Assembly (NCBI GenBank): GCA_030063045.1
Contig: JAQSEB010000043.1
Coordinates: 203,501 to 267,500 of the forward strand
DNA from: Pratylenchus scribneri
Lineage: Eukaryota; Nematoda; Chromadorea; Rhabditida; Pratylenchidae
Direction: 5' to 3'
DNA length: 64,000 nt
Below the pieces are notes generated by a model. That model made no database searches. It saw only the letters and a program-made list of their open reading frames with translations, and had not been told where the DNA came from. A program made the position numbers and the translations under genes. Below are positions 34,780 through 46,374 of this stretch, in pieces (position 1 is the stretch's first letter; each line of letters begins with the position of its first letter).

Positions 34780-35897
34780 GGCTCTACCCCGAAACATCCA
34801 AAAGACGAAACATCCAAAGGACGAAACATCCGAAAGGGGAAAATGAGACGAAACATCCAAAGGATGAAATATCCAAAAGACGAAACATCCAAACGTCCAA
34901 AATGTCCCGAAACATCCAAAAATTTTATTTTTTTTTTATTTAATAATAAAATGTTTAAAAAATATATTTCAGGGGTAATTTGGGGTGCTGAGCACGATTT
35001 TGATATCCATTTTGCTGTATCTTTTAATCCAAAATTTTTTTGGAAAAATCTCACTAAATGCCTTGGTCCCCCCCCCCAATGCTTTTCATCCGAAATTTCA
35101 AAATGGCTTCCAAATGACATGTTCTATATAGCATTGGATAGAGCTCGTCAAGCTGATAGGTAATACGAAAAGATTTTTCGAATTGGTCCACAAATAAAGA
35201 ACTTATAGCCACCAGAAATTCCGAAATATGCAAATTTCCAGCGCAGCTAACTCAGCAATTTCCCAGCCAAATTCAATGTTGTATAGCTCGTTTGAAAGAG
35301 GAGAAAAAGGGCTACAAAATATCCTAGAAGCATTTTATTCCGTTGATCTCAGCCGAAAATTTGACTTGGCATATTTCAGTTTTTCCCACTAAGGCATCCT
35401 GATTCAAATAGTTGCCAACTCTGCTTGTTCGTTGCAACAATTGATAGATCTCGACGAACTGATTACGAAAATATTTTAAATTTCTTGAATTGATCAAGAA
35501 ATAAAAAAGTTATGAGCTTTGAAAAATTAAAAAAATTGAATATTCAATAATTATCATTTTTGCTAATTAATTTTTTTAAATTAATTTCTAGAAGCTTAAT
35601 TTGGCCAAATTCGGATGGAGCTTGTCGAGACGAATCGATTGACCTATCATTTGAATATGTTCAAATCGATTTATTGTCAAATAAAATTTTGGATGTTTCG
35701 GGACATTTTGGGCGTTTGGATGTTTCGTCCATTGGATGTTTCGGAAATTTTTCTCCTTTGGATGTTTCGTCCAATTTTCCACTTTTGGATGTTTCGTCTT
35801 TTGGATGTTTCGTCCCGTTTTCCCCTTTTGGATGTTTCGTCTTTTGGATGTTTCGTTCTTTGGATGTTTCGTCCATTGGATGTTTCGGGGTGTAGCG
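34780..35897. mobile_element. hAT-type non-autonomous element, GAAACATCC arrays
   Basis: GTATTTGT is duplicated at 34772-34779 and 35898-35905 (8 bp). Ends GGCTCTACCCCGAAACATCC and the inverse of CGCTACACCCCGAAACATCC match at 17 of 20 bases. Subterminal arrays repeat GAAACATCCAAAgGAC on the left (34789-34920) and GGATGTTTCGTC on the right (35690-35890). There is no transposase. It carries the word GGATAGAGCTCGTCAAG also seen in other repeats. Confidence 0.8.
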
Positions 35898-35905
35898 GTA
35901 TTTGT

Positions 35906-36453
35906 TTCTCCTCGTGTGTCTTTGTTTCTTTCCATTCACTAATGAAATGATTGACGGTTTGATTTGATGAGTCGCATCACAATTTCCTTTCACCTTGCTG
36001 GGACCCTAATCCCCAACTCCATTACCATTTTTACCAACCATCAATCAACCAAACAAAAATTAATAACAACATTTTGGATGCAACTTTCGGAAGCGGATTT
36101 TTAGATCGCAAAAAACTCGAAATACTTAATTTTTGACATTTTTATTCCATTTTTGCCATGAAATTTTCCCTTGAAAAAACCAAAATAGGAAAAATGAATT
36201 AAAAAATTACCTCAAAAACATGAATTATTAAACATTCAAATGTGCTTTTCTCATCAAAACTTACATACAAAAATTAAAAGCAAATCTTAAAAACAACTCC
36301 ATATCCATCCCTAGTAATTAAACATTCATCAATTAGTCATTAAATTTACAATTTTTGTGAAATTAATCTTTTTAATTATTGTTATTTTAGAAGAAGTCAA
36401 ATTTCTTGCCAATTCGCGAATTCAATTAATTAATAAAAATAAACACAATTAAA
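35906..36453. other. Upstream region of the SPRY gene
   Basis: No coding region seen. A pyrimidine-rich then AT-rich stretch. Confidence 0.5.
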
Positions 36454-38979
36454 ATGGCTGAACAACAAAATGAAAATGCATCGGCGCCTGCTGCGCTTTC
36501 TTTCGGACAAATTTTCTGGCAAATGGCCGAAAAATTATCAGCAATGGAACAGGAAATGGCCGATTTGAAGAAGAATGGGAACAAATTGGAGAAAGAAAAT
36601 GAACAAATGAAGACGCAAATGGCACAATTGTGGGCCGAAAATCGCGAATTACGTGCAAGCAAGGCCGATAAAAATACGGTTTGTAATTAATTATAAAATT
36701 TGAACAAAAATATTTTGGAAATTTTCAAAAATAAGTTTGTCTAGGGAAATTTTGGTACTAAATATGAATATGAACTTATTGCCAGTCATATTTGGCAATC
36801 TTGGTAAGGGGCAATGCCAACATTTGATAAAGGTGACCTATCCCAATGGTAAATGTTGGCATTAAACTTGCCAAAATTGGAATAAATGTAAATAAAATGG
36901 GATGCCTAAATATCGATAGGGATTAGGGAAATATTTATTTAAAATTAAACTTTTTTGAAAGTTTTACTATTGAATTGATATAAACTAAATGAAATTATGC
37001 AAATTTAGCTGGAAAAGATGTCCGATTGCATTGCCGAAATGAATATCGCAATTCAATGCCAACATTTGACGCCGAATAACAAATGGGCTTTTGAGGAAAA
37101 TGAGCAATATTTGAGCATTGTGTTTGTGGCCGACAGCAATGGACTTGGTGTGGAAAAATATTCTGCCCGCTCGAATCGTAATTTTTTTTTGTTTTAAAAT
37201 TTTTCATTAAAAATTCCTTAATCTTTCTTGATTTAATAATGAAATTTAGCCAATCCTGCAAAATAGCTGTATGAAAAAAATTTTTTTGATTATTTTCAAA
37301 AATTATTTTCTGGTGTTTTTCGGGTACTTAGAACACAATCTACATCAATTTTGACCTATCTCTTAACATCTTGGTAAGAAAATGGCAACTTTTACCAAGA
37401 AAATAACAAGGGCAATTTTCGAAATATTTTTAATGTAGCTATATTATAGTATAGCTCATTCAAGATTTTAGATTTAATGCAGCTCGGCGAACTGAATCTA
37501 ATGGTACCATTTTTATAAGGTAATATCCAGTTATTGGCAAGTTATACCAAAAGAAATATATGTCTTGGTAAATTATTTGACTTCTAATTTGCCAATAACT
37601 GGATATTATCTTATGAAAATGATACTATTAAATTCAGCACCTCGAGCTGCGTTGAATGAGCTAAATATGGCTATATTCAAAATATTTCGAAAATTGGCCT
37701 TTGTCACTGCTTGGAATTTTCTTGTTTTAAAAGTCAGCATTTTCTTACCAAAATGGTAAGCTACGACAAAACGGATGTCAGATTCGTGTTTTATGCATCC
37801 GAAAACCACCAGAAAACAATTTTTGAAAAAAATCAAAAAAATTTTTTCCGGACAGCAATTCTGCAGGATTGTCGAAATTTAATTATAATTAAATTGTAAG
37901 AAATAAAAAATTATGCCTATTTATAGGAAAATGGAATTCAATTCGCGCCGAAAAGCCTGTTCCGGACTTCAAATGGAATGTCACAAAACCATATATCGCA
38001 TTCTATTTTGAGTCAAAATTTGTCTATGTGACAGACACAAAAAAGTATGTTTTATAAAAATATTGAAAAAAGTTCTATGAAATTATTTTTATAAATTTTT
38101 AATATTAACCTACATTTTAATTAGAAAAAGCTTTTTTTTTGAATTAAAATTTGCAAATAATTAATTATTACTCATTAAAACTACATAATTTTTCGAAAAT
38201 TCATTAAAATCATAAAACACTGAAAAAATTAATTTTTATTTCAGGATTCAAGTTGGATTTTGCGATAAGAAATTTCCACTCAATGGCACCTATATCGGAA
38301 ATCAAAATTTTTCTATTGGGATTTGTCACAAAGGCGGAATGCGAGTGAATGGGGAATTCAAACCCTTTGCAAAGATCAATGGAGAAATCGACGATTTTAA
38401 TGGCAAAGTGGTTGGCGTTGGTCTGATTCATTCACCGGCGAATTCATCATTGAAAGCATTTGCCAGTTGCCAGGGACATTATTTGGGTAAAAATTTAATT
38501 AAAATCTTAAAAACTAAACCCAAGCAAATATTAGCTTTAACAAGTTTATTAATATTTAATGGTCCATTCATCTGGTTAGGATGAGCTGATTAGAGAAAGA
38601 ATTAATTTTGATGGAAATTTTCAAAGTTACTTGCCATTTTAAATTTTTGCCTTTCCGAAAATTAACTTCCCCAAAATAGATCAAAATCTAGCGCCATTTT
38701 CATTTCTTTCCAATTCAAGTTTAATTAATCAATATTCAATAATTTTCAAAAAAGCTGAGTTTATAGCTTAAAAAATTGTTTAGCCAATATTTGCTAACTT
38801 TGACGTTTTAAATAAATAATAATTACTCATCTATTTTTAAAGGATCGATTGAATTACCCGGCAATTTTTGCAAATTGAAATTATATCCGGCTGCCAGTCT
38901 GTTCTATAAGGACGATGAAATTGAGACAAACTTTGGCAAAAGTAAATGGGCCTTCAATCCATATCAATTGGTCCAATGA
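36454..38979 (+). CDS. Coiled-coil plus SPRY (B30.2-like) domain protein
   Basis: Exons 36454-36678, 37009-37177, 37927-38044, 38245-38486 and 38843-38979 join in phase to 296 residues. Residues 1 to about 85 form a coiled coil (LSAMEQEMADLKKNGNKLEK...). The rest reads as a SPRY fold: IQVGFCDKKFPLNGTYIG, then DFNGKVVGVGLIHS (usual GDVVGCGID position) and LYPAASLFYKDDEIETNFG (usual LFP..S....D.IE.NFG). No signal peptide, so a cytosolic partner-binding protein is expected. SPRY genes are greatly expanded in cyst nematodes, where secreted members (SPRYSECs) are effectors; this member has no leader. Intron 2 carries a foldback element. Confidence 0.82.
37249..37873. mobile_element. Long-arm foldback element in SPRY intron 2, hAT-type
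   Basis: Ends GCCAATCCTGCA and the inverse of GACAATCCTGCA, with GAAATTTA duplicated at 37241-37248 and 37874-37881 (8 bp). The two arms are roughly 300 bp each and pair over most of their length (words TTTTCTGGTG, TTTACCAAGAAAA, GCCAATAACTGGATATTA). No coding region. Confidence 0.75.
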
Positions 38980-39582
38980 ACAAATTGACAATGACAAAAA
39001 TGATGAATGATATAAATTTATGAAAATTAGCAATATTTTTCCATAATTTGTTTGCATTTTCCAACATTCTTTGACGCAATTATTTATTTTTGACGATGAT
39101 CATATTTACATATTTTTTATAAAGAAAACCCAATATTAAAAAGTTTTAATTATAAATTTTGGATAAAATGGAAATAAACGGATTTATATGTACCAAAAAG
39201 TTTTCGGCAAAATTTCTTAAAACATACAAAATATTGATCAAAAACCATTAAAATATATAATTTTTCGATTTTATGACATTTTTGGAGGGCAATTTTTGCC
39301 AAAAAATGCCAAAATATGCATATTATATGCATTTGCATATAAATCCACCCCCTAGAGATAAAAAAAATAAATTACTCTAAATTTCAATGATGGCCATAAA
39401 ATTATGCATTCAAACAATTTCAACCAATTTACGATACTAATTTCCTTTTAATTTTCCAAAAATATTAAAAAATAAAAAGAAAAATTGAAAATAATTGAGA
39501 ATAATGGGAAAGAATGCATAAAATATTTTTTAATAAATTTTAAAGGGAATTAAGGGCTTTTTAAAATTGATGAAAATCAAAA
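38980..39582. other. Intergenic region
   Basis: AT-rich, nothing seen. Confidence 0.5.
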
Positions 39583-40251
39583 TTGAATTTTATTCTTGCG
39601 TTATCAAAAAAATTTCACATTTTGGTTAAAAATGAATTATTTAATTCGAATTTTATTCATCATTTTATTGATCAATTGATTGCCATTAACATTGTTGTTG
39701 ACACAATCAAATGCTATGCACAATACCCGGATAGCGGGGAAACCAAAAAAGATTGCCCGACAATGAATTTATGTTTCAGAGCTTTTTGCTACCCAGATCG
39801 CCGTAATATTTTATTTAATTTAGAAATTGAAATAATAATATACCGAAAAGGACGAAATTGTCTTAAAAATTTTTCATTTACAAAAATATTCTTCGTTTTT
39901 AGGCCTTACAATTTTTATAGGAAAATGCTTTAAAAGTTAGTAGATTTGGTCATTCTGGCATTTAAAAATGTTGATTTTTGACAGGGGAAATTTTTGAGCA
40001 AATAAATTATTTTTAATCAAATAATTCCAAAAGTTAGTTATTTTTGCACGAAAAAATTATTGTTTAAAAATTAGGCGGCCATCTCTAAAAATTTTAAAAA
40101 AAACAACATTTGGTCATTTTTTGAGTAAAGTATAGGCAAATTATTAAATTTTCCCTTTTTAGTGTTTCGCTACTGCACACTGAACGAGAATGTTTGTAAA
40201 AGTTATCCAAAATGCGAATGCCGAATTTGCAACACTGATTATTGCAATTAG
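39583..40251 (+). CDS. Small Ly6/three-finger-like cysteine-rich protein
   Basis: Exon 1 ends at 39802 (phase 1) and exon 2 is 40163-40251. Downstream of about 39685 the joined frame gives a compact domain: KCYAQYPDSGETKKDCP, NLCFRAFCY, then RYCTLNENVCKSYPKCECR and the terminal CNTDYCN. The spacing and the C-x3-YCN end fit the Ly6/uPAR three-finger fold, which is disulfide-bonded and secreted or membrane-anchored. The first ATG of the open frame gives a poor leader. An ATG at 39631 in another frame gives MNYLIRILFIILLIN, a good signal peptide, then a stop, so either a small indel broke the leader or an intron is missed. Start therefore uncertain. Confidence 0.5.
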
Positions 40252-40510
40252 CATGAAATGGCAAAAAAATGGCAATGATAAATTTTATTTTTTTCAAATA
40301 TATTTGATGAAATTGAAATCCAAATAAAGTTTACACAAATTATTTCAAAAAGAAATTAAAAATTGATTTTATATTCTATCATTATAGAAGGAAGGATCAT
40401 CATTTAGCCAACACCAACACAGTTACAACTAATATTGGAAATTGAAAATTCAAAAATTTATTTGATTTTGGTCTAAGCAAATTAAAAATAGAATACACCT
40501 AAAAATCCAC
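40252..40510. other. Spacer between convergent genes
   Basis: AT-rich, nothing seen. Confidence 0.4.
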
Positions 40511-40511
40511 T

Positions 40512-41310
40512 ACATGATGAATATATTAATAGAAGGACCTGGGCATTTGAACGTTGGACGAAAGGCAACAATATAAGGAGTCCGTTTCTTGCACAAAACC
40601 AATTTGGCAATCAAAAAGTACAGGTCAAGTGGGACGGTAGCATGATATGCGATTATGAGTGCTGGCCCTTGGTCAGGAATGTGATCCAGGCCATGAATTT
40701 CGTATCCTTATTATAAATTTTGCAATTAGAGACCGGAACGTTAGCTGAGGTGGCGCCGGGCCCAGTACCTTAACTGGATATGCCTCAACCTACTGGAACT
40801 TGCTCCCGTTTATAATATACTCATAATGGTTTTAGTTTCAATTAAATAGCAGACTTTTAACTATATTAGATATTAATTTTATTTAAATTGGTTTAGAATT
40901 AATGGCATTATTCCCAAAATCACTGAAATTTCACCAAGTTATAATAAGGACATTATAAAAGTTTTAATGGCATAATAACTTCACCAATTCTAAACTAATC
41001 TAAATAAAATTATATTAGATTGCTGCCCTTGATTCAGTTCTTAATGATTAATTGCAAAAGTTGGCTGTTTCTAAATAACTCAAGTCTGGGCCCCATTCCG
41101 GTCTCTCTTTGCAATATAGTGTTAAGAGAGGAAGATTAAATTGTGTAAAATTATTATTACCATGCCATATTTTGCCGACGAGATTACTAAAAAATAAAAA
41201 TGTGTGCAAATTTATCGTAAAAATTCCACTTTACTTACAAAAATTTAGACACATTTGCCCTGGCGCCATCCCAAGCACTGGAAGTGTACTTAAAATGGAG
41301 AGATTGTTTT
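40512..41310 (-). CDS. Fragment of a TMEM68-like acyltransferase
   Basis: Three exons are readable: one ending at 41239 (WDGARANVSKF), a 26-base exon 41186-41161 completing VGKIWHG, and 40706-40539 (YEIHGLDHIPDQGPALIIAYHATVPLD...FKCPG). Phases agree across both introns. The order WDGAR, KIWHGYE.HG, IP..GPALI.YH..VP.D and FK.PG is that of TMEM68/DGAT-like membrane acyltransferases, where YHGxxPxD is the first active block; here the Gly is Ala (YHATVPLD). Neither the N-terminal membrane part nor the downstream blocks are found, so this looks like a gene fragment, or remaining exons were missed. Reading through the last donor gives a stop at 40512. The intron between exons 2 and 3 holds a transposon. 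Confidence 0.65.
40727..41107. mobile_element. hAT-type MITE in the acyltransferase intron
   Basis: Ends TAGAGACCGGAA and the inverse of GAGAGACCGGAA, with TTTGCAAT at 40719-40726 and 41108-41115 (8 bp). About 381 bp, non-coding. It lies wholly between the donor at 41160 and the acceptor at 40707. Confidence 0.75.
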
Positions 41311-42686
41311 CATCTGGATTTTGACTTAAAATTGAATGGAATCTTTTATTTTGATTATTGTATTATTGGTTTCATGAAACTTGCGGACTGGAATTTAGGA
41401 AAAATAAGATTATTTATGGGGATGATATGTTATAAATAATCCCCGCTTTTAACACTTCCAAAATCCAAATGGATATTAAATTCGGCGTCTCACACCGTAT
41501 TTAATTTTTTGAAATTTAATTTAATTATTTTGGTCCGTTTGAGCTTTTTATCTTATTGGATATTTTGAGAATGGACATTATGAATACCATAAATCCTCTA
41601 TTTAATATCCCTGGGGCTACTAATTTTCATTGACACTCTAGAGGAGGCTACAAATAGGGAGGGAGATATTAATGGAGGATTTACGGTATCTGTTGTAATT
41701 CAAGTCAATAAAACAATTATAGACAAAAGTAAACCTCTTCTTGTAGAATTCCCTTAAAGAGACCGTAAAAGTTCAAATATATGGCACTGCTGATAATGAT
41801 GAAGAAGATCAGAAGAATGGGAAAGATGAAGAAGGTCAAAATAGGGAACAAAAGAAACAACAAATACTGAACATATTAATTAATGAAATAGAAAGAAAAT
41901 AAAAACAAACCTCCCAATGCCATATTATTGTGAATGGCATATTATGGCCTAATTATTATGCAGTTCCGGAGATTAATTAATAAATTAATTCATTTTTTCC
42001 TTTAATTTTGCACTAGCGCTATACGCCTAATTATGATGGTTGTTATAAAATAAATCGACATGAAAAGAACCGGATATTAATGGTTGTGCTTTGCGGCGTA
42101 TTCTATATCTATTCTATTGGAAATTGGAATGAATGCTGCGCAAGAATATCGCGCATTATTTTCCGTTCGAGCAAAAATGACCGATGTATGGTGGCAGCTG
42201 CCCTCTGAGGAACGTGGGCACAATTATCGACACGCGAAGGACGAAGGGAACAGACAAGAACTGGAATGCAACAACGGTTTAAACTAATAGAAAGAAAATC
42301 CAATTTCCAATTAATGAAGTTCCTTTCCTTATTATCAAATTTATGAATGAAGAGAACAGACAAATAAAATATTTGAAGATTTATAAAATGTACTTTTAAA
42401 TTAAATTGAGAAATTTGGAAATATCTTAATACTTTCATTAGGATAATAAACTTGCTAAAATATTTTTTTATTTTTTAGAGTATTTTTGTATATAAGTGAA
42501 TGTTTAGAATTAGTACGAATAGAGATATTTTCACCCACTTTTTAATCATTTGTTTTGCAGAAAAATTTTAATTGTAAATCAATTTGACAAATTTAAAAAA
42601 ATCCTTGATCAAATTTATTTCGAATGAATCGTGAAATGTGAATAATAAAAAAAACTTATATAGAGAAAAAATACATTTATTACATA
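41311..42686. other. Intergenic region
   Basis: An imperfect palindrome at about 41585-41692 (TACCATAAATCCTC against GAGGATTTACGGTA) looks like a small MITE. A GC-richer patch at 42120-42280 has open frames on both strands but no recognised product. Otherwise AT-rich. Confidence 0.4.
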
Positions 42687-43121
42687 TTAAGAACTCAATT
42701 CTAATGTTGTTGGGATTGGTGTTATTTGATTTAAAGTTTCTTCATCTTCCACACTTTGGCTCGATTCTTTATGCAATTTTTGTGTCTCATCAACATCTGT
42801 TGAATTTTTACTGCATTCTTTATCACTTTTTGCCGTTTTCGATGTTGTTGTGAAATTCTTCATTAAACCGGCTGTGTCAAAACTCGATTGGAATGATATT
42901 TCGCGGGCAACAATGGCACCACAACCACTTTTTTGGGGAACAATTTCAATAAAATTATGTCTTTCTTCTGATGTGTTTATTGCATTTGCATTTATTACAT
43001 CGAATTCTGCATCAATTTCGGATAGCTCAATTGTTTTTATTTGGGATTGGGATGAATGTTGCTGTTCTTCCATGGATGTTGAGGTCAATGATGATGTTTT
43101 ATTCGCTTTCGTTGCCAACTG
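42687..43121 (-). CDS. Unrecognised acidic Ser/Thr-rich protein, last exon
   Basis: An open frame of about 144 codons on the minus strand, entered through ATTTTCAG ending at 43122 and ending in a stop at 42687. It is rich in Ser, Thr, Glu and Gln with no hydrophobic stretch (MEEQQHSSQSQIKTIELSE, CSKNSTDVDETQKLHKESS). No start codon precedes it in frame apart from MEEQ, so upstream exons probably exist; they were not found before the foldback element at 43.4 kb. Confidence 0.45.
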   Translation of the reverse strand, partial: QLATKANKTSSLTSTSMEEQQHSSQSQIKTIELSEIDAEFDVINANAINTSEERHNFIEIVPQKSGCGAIVAREISFQSSFDTAGLMKNFTTTSKTAKSDKECSKNSTDVDETQKLHKESSQSVEDEETLNQITPIPTTLELSS

Positions 43122-43370
43122 AAAATAAGATTTTTTTGTTAAAAAATCACATTTAATTTTCTAAATTAAATATCAAAAACCAAAACTATTTAAACAATCG
43201 CCCAAGGTGAAAACTGTCCTATTTTGGCCTATATTCCATTTTCTGGTTTTCCAATCAAATCGATTATAATTCTTTTTCTAAGTAACAAGTTCGAAATCAT
43301 TAATCTAATATTAAATTAACAAACATATGAAATTGCACTAATTCCACCTACACCTATATATATATAACGG

Positions 43371-44829
43371 GATAATATTTTTTTTGCAACCCAATTTATT
43401 TTTTTTTGCAACCCGCTTTTAAAATATTTTTATTTGCAACCCGAATTATTTTTTTTTGCAACCCCATTGGATTTTTTGTCTTTAACATTTGTAAATTATA
43501 TAAAATTGTTTGTAATATTGGAATTTGGATAAAATGGGATTAATAAAGGTAAAAATGGACCAAAAAGGGGTGCGCGGGATATATCCAGATATATGGGGAT
43601 TAAGGTGGATATAGAGGGATTAAACCGGATTAAGCCCCTAAATAGAAGGGGAACGGCTCGGTGAACCATTGGAAGGTCGGGAATGTGCCTGAGTGTGCAC
43701 GGGATATAGTCGGATATATGGGTATTAGGGTGGATTAAGAAAGATTAAGGAGGATATAGGGGGATTAAGCCCTGAAATAGATGGGAAATAGTCTGGAGGG
43801 CTAGTGGAAGGTCGGGGAAATGGGCCGAAGGCACAGGGGTGCGTGGGATTAAGCCGGATAAATGGGGATTAAGAAAGATTAAGAGGGATTAAGCCGGATT
43901 AAGCCGCGAAATTGATTGGAAATGGCCCGGAGGGCCAGTGGAAGGTCGGGGAAATGGGCCGAAGGCACAAGGGTGCGTGGGATTAAGCCGGATAAATGGG
44001 GATTAAGAAAGATTAAGAGGGATTAAGCCGGATTAAGCCGCGAAATTGATTGGAAATGGCCCGGAGGGCCAGTGGAAGGTCGGGAGATGGGCTGAAGGCC
44101 CTGAGAATACGCGGGATATACCCTGGTATAGTGGGATTAAGGTATAGGAGGATTAAGCTGGATTAAGTCCCGGAATAGAAGGGCGCGAGCCGGTCTTGGG
44201 CTGTTTTACTTCCGGCTTCGCGAGATTTCTTTGCTCCGAACCCCTAAACCCTAACCCCTAGCCCCTAGAACCCGTGCTGTCCCTAAGCATAACCCGTACC
44301 CTTGCCCCTAAATAGGCATAATCCAACTTAATCCCCCTACATCTGGCTTAATCCCACGCACTCTAAGGACCTTTGTCCACTTCTCCGATCTTCCAGTGGC
44401 CTTCCGGACCATTTTCCATCCATTTCGGGGCTTAATCCGGCTTAGTCCCTCTTAATCCTCCTTAATCCCCCTATATCCGGCTTAATCCCGCGCACTATCA
44501 AAGCTTTCGGCTCATTTCTGTACCATCCCTAATCCATCCGAATCATCACCCATCCATTTCATACATTAATCCCCTTTAATCCGACCATATCCACCCCAAT
44601 CCCCATATATCCGGATATATCCCGCGCACCCCCTTTTGGTCCATTTTTACCTTTATTAATCCCATTTTATCCAAATTCTAATATTACAAACAATTTTATA
44701 TAATTTACAATGTTAAAGACAAAAAATCCAATGGGGTTGCAAAAAAAAATAATTCGGGTTGCAAATAAAAATATTTTAAAAGCGGGTTGCAAAAAAAAAT
44801 AAATTGGGTTGCAAAAAAAATTGGCGTCC
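43371..44829. mobile_element. Long-TIR foldback element, Mutator-like
   Basis: Inverted arms of about 240 bp (left 43380-43620, right 44590-44815) carry TTTTTTTTGCAACCC repeats and then GGGATTAATAAAGGTAAAAA. The flanks share TATATATAACGG (43359-43370 and 44830-44841), which would allow a 9-12 bp target duplication inside a TA-rich context. The 1-kb centre holds two near-identical units of about 123 bp (around 43830-44080) built on GGGATTAAGCCGGATTAAGCC, then inverted versions. Long TIRs and a 9+ bp duplication favour a Mutator-type non-autonomous element. Confidence 0.7.
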
Positions 44830-44841
44830 TATATATAACGG

Positions 44842-45235
44842 CAAGAAGGAGGGGGTAGAACTGTCATTTTGAGCCCCCTCCCTAGAAACTAGAGTAGATC
44901 GTAGTCGGTTTTTTGACTGTCTCGGTTTTCATTTTCTCAAACCGACCACCATCTAATCAACTAAAAACCCCATATGCTCGCCCCCCACCCCCCCCCCCCC
45001 CCATACTCCAAGACAGTCTACTAAATCTTAGAATGTTATGTAATCTTTTCGGTAAACCATTTCCAAAACGTTAAGCATGTTTGCTTTCATCATCAGCCGA
45101 AATTGGAGTTAGAATTCATTAAACAAATTTCAATTGCACCAAGCATTTTGGTGGCCAATTCGCCTTCATCATCAAAATCACATGAACACAAAAAAGGGAA
45201 TGTTGATGATGCTCACATTAATCAATCAGCAGTAG
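44842..45235. other. Spacer with poly-C tract
   Basis: Contains a C-run at about 44983-45002. A plus frame open from about 45075 to 45250 reads protein-like but ends in a stop and has no recognised family. Confidence 0.4.
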
Positions 45236-45582
45236 ATGACGTTGAATGTTAGCGCTCAAAAATCTCTAATCGAATCGAAACGGAATTCACTTTCATTTTT
45301 GACCACCTCAACTTCAACCCAACAACCATCCACTACATCGGAACAAAATTCTTCTATTGGGGTGATAGATGAACAAATGGCCGTACGATTATTGGCCAAA
45401 TATGGGTTAATTTTAATTAATTCAAAAAATAAATTTATTCCGTTTTGTGTAGGAAACGTATTCATTTGTATAATGTTGATGCGGATGGATGTGTTCGACA
45501 ACAAATGAAACAAGCCGCTGAATTAGAAAATGGGAAAAAGGTTTTCTTACAAAGAGATTTAAAAAATATTTTGTTGAGATAA
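45236..45582 (+). CDS. Unrecognised small gene or gene fragment
   Basis: Exon 45236-45405 and exon 45453-45582 join in phase to about 99 residues starting MTLNVSAQKS. The middle is Ser/Thr/Gln-rich, then VIDEQMAVRLLAKYG, then HLYNVDADGCVRQQMKQAAELENGKK. No domain is recognised. The open frame just upstream in another phase may mean that the true gene starts further left and was disturbed. Confidence 0.3.
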
Positions 45583-46374
45583 CAAATTTTTCAAATAACT
45601 CATTTGAAATGGTTTTATGTTATAAATGTCTGAAAAAACAAAACATAATAGGTGGACATAATTTGGCAAGTACTTAGATGATGATTAGGGAGTGAATATT
45701 TATGCCATACAATTATAAAATAGGTTTTTTTTATGAACCTCAAATTAAAATAGTTTCGATGAATCTCAAAATAGTTTTTTTTTTTGGTTTATCTTTTTTT
45801 TATAATAAATTTTTCCATCAAAAAATGCCAAATAGGTCAAAAAATTACGTTAACAACAGGAAAATGGTACCACTTTTTCTTAACATAAATCTAATATTTA
45901 CTTAAAAATTGATGAAAATTTCAAGTAAACTTTTAATAAACCTCGATACTTCAGCAAAAAGATTAATAATTAAATTATTTACGAATTATAATGCATTTTT
46001 TATTGGCCAAATTATCCAAAAGAAGGCAACATTTTGCATTGTTGTTTGTTTTCATTGAATGATTTGCTCGAAATGGATGGCATAAAAACAGTAAATTGCG
46101 GTGATTTCGATGGTAGAACATTTGCTGATGAGGGCTGTGGCCTTTCCTGCTGATTGTAGACATTTTTAGTAGACAATACATTTTGCTTAGTAAATTGGCA
46201 AAAAAAAAATGAATTTATGAAACTTTTTTAAATTGAAAAAATAATGATTGAACAAATTGGAAAATGTTATGCAAGAAAAACATTTTTTTCGTTAAAATAT
46301 AAATATGATAATAGAAAACAATTTCATCGATTCAATAAATTAAAATACATTTTTTAATTCAAAATTCTTTAATT
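45583..46374. other. Intergenic region
   Basis: AT-rich; 3' side of the exonuclease gene. Nothing seen. Confidence 0.45.

Noticed and set aside
34689..35993. ORFs with repeated RNIQKTKHPK or WMFRPLDVS
   Set aside because: They read the subterminal arrays of a hAT-type element, not genes.
42084..42287. Plus ORF in a GC-richer patch
   Set aside because: Both strands are open, with no splice or domain support.
44240..44275. CCCTAAACCCTAACCCC looks like telomere repeat
   Set aside because: Only two or three irregular units inside a foldback element; nematode telomeres are usually TTAGGC.
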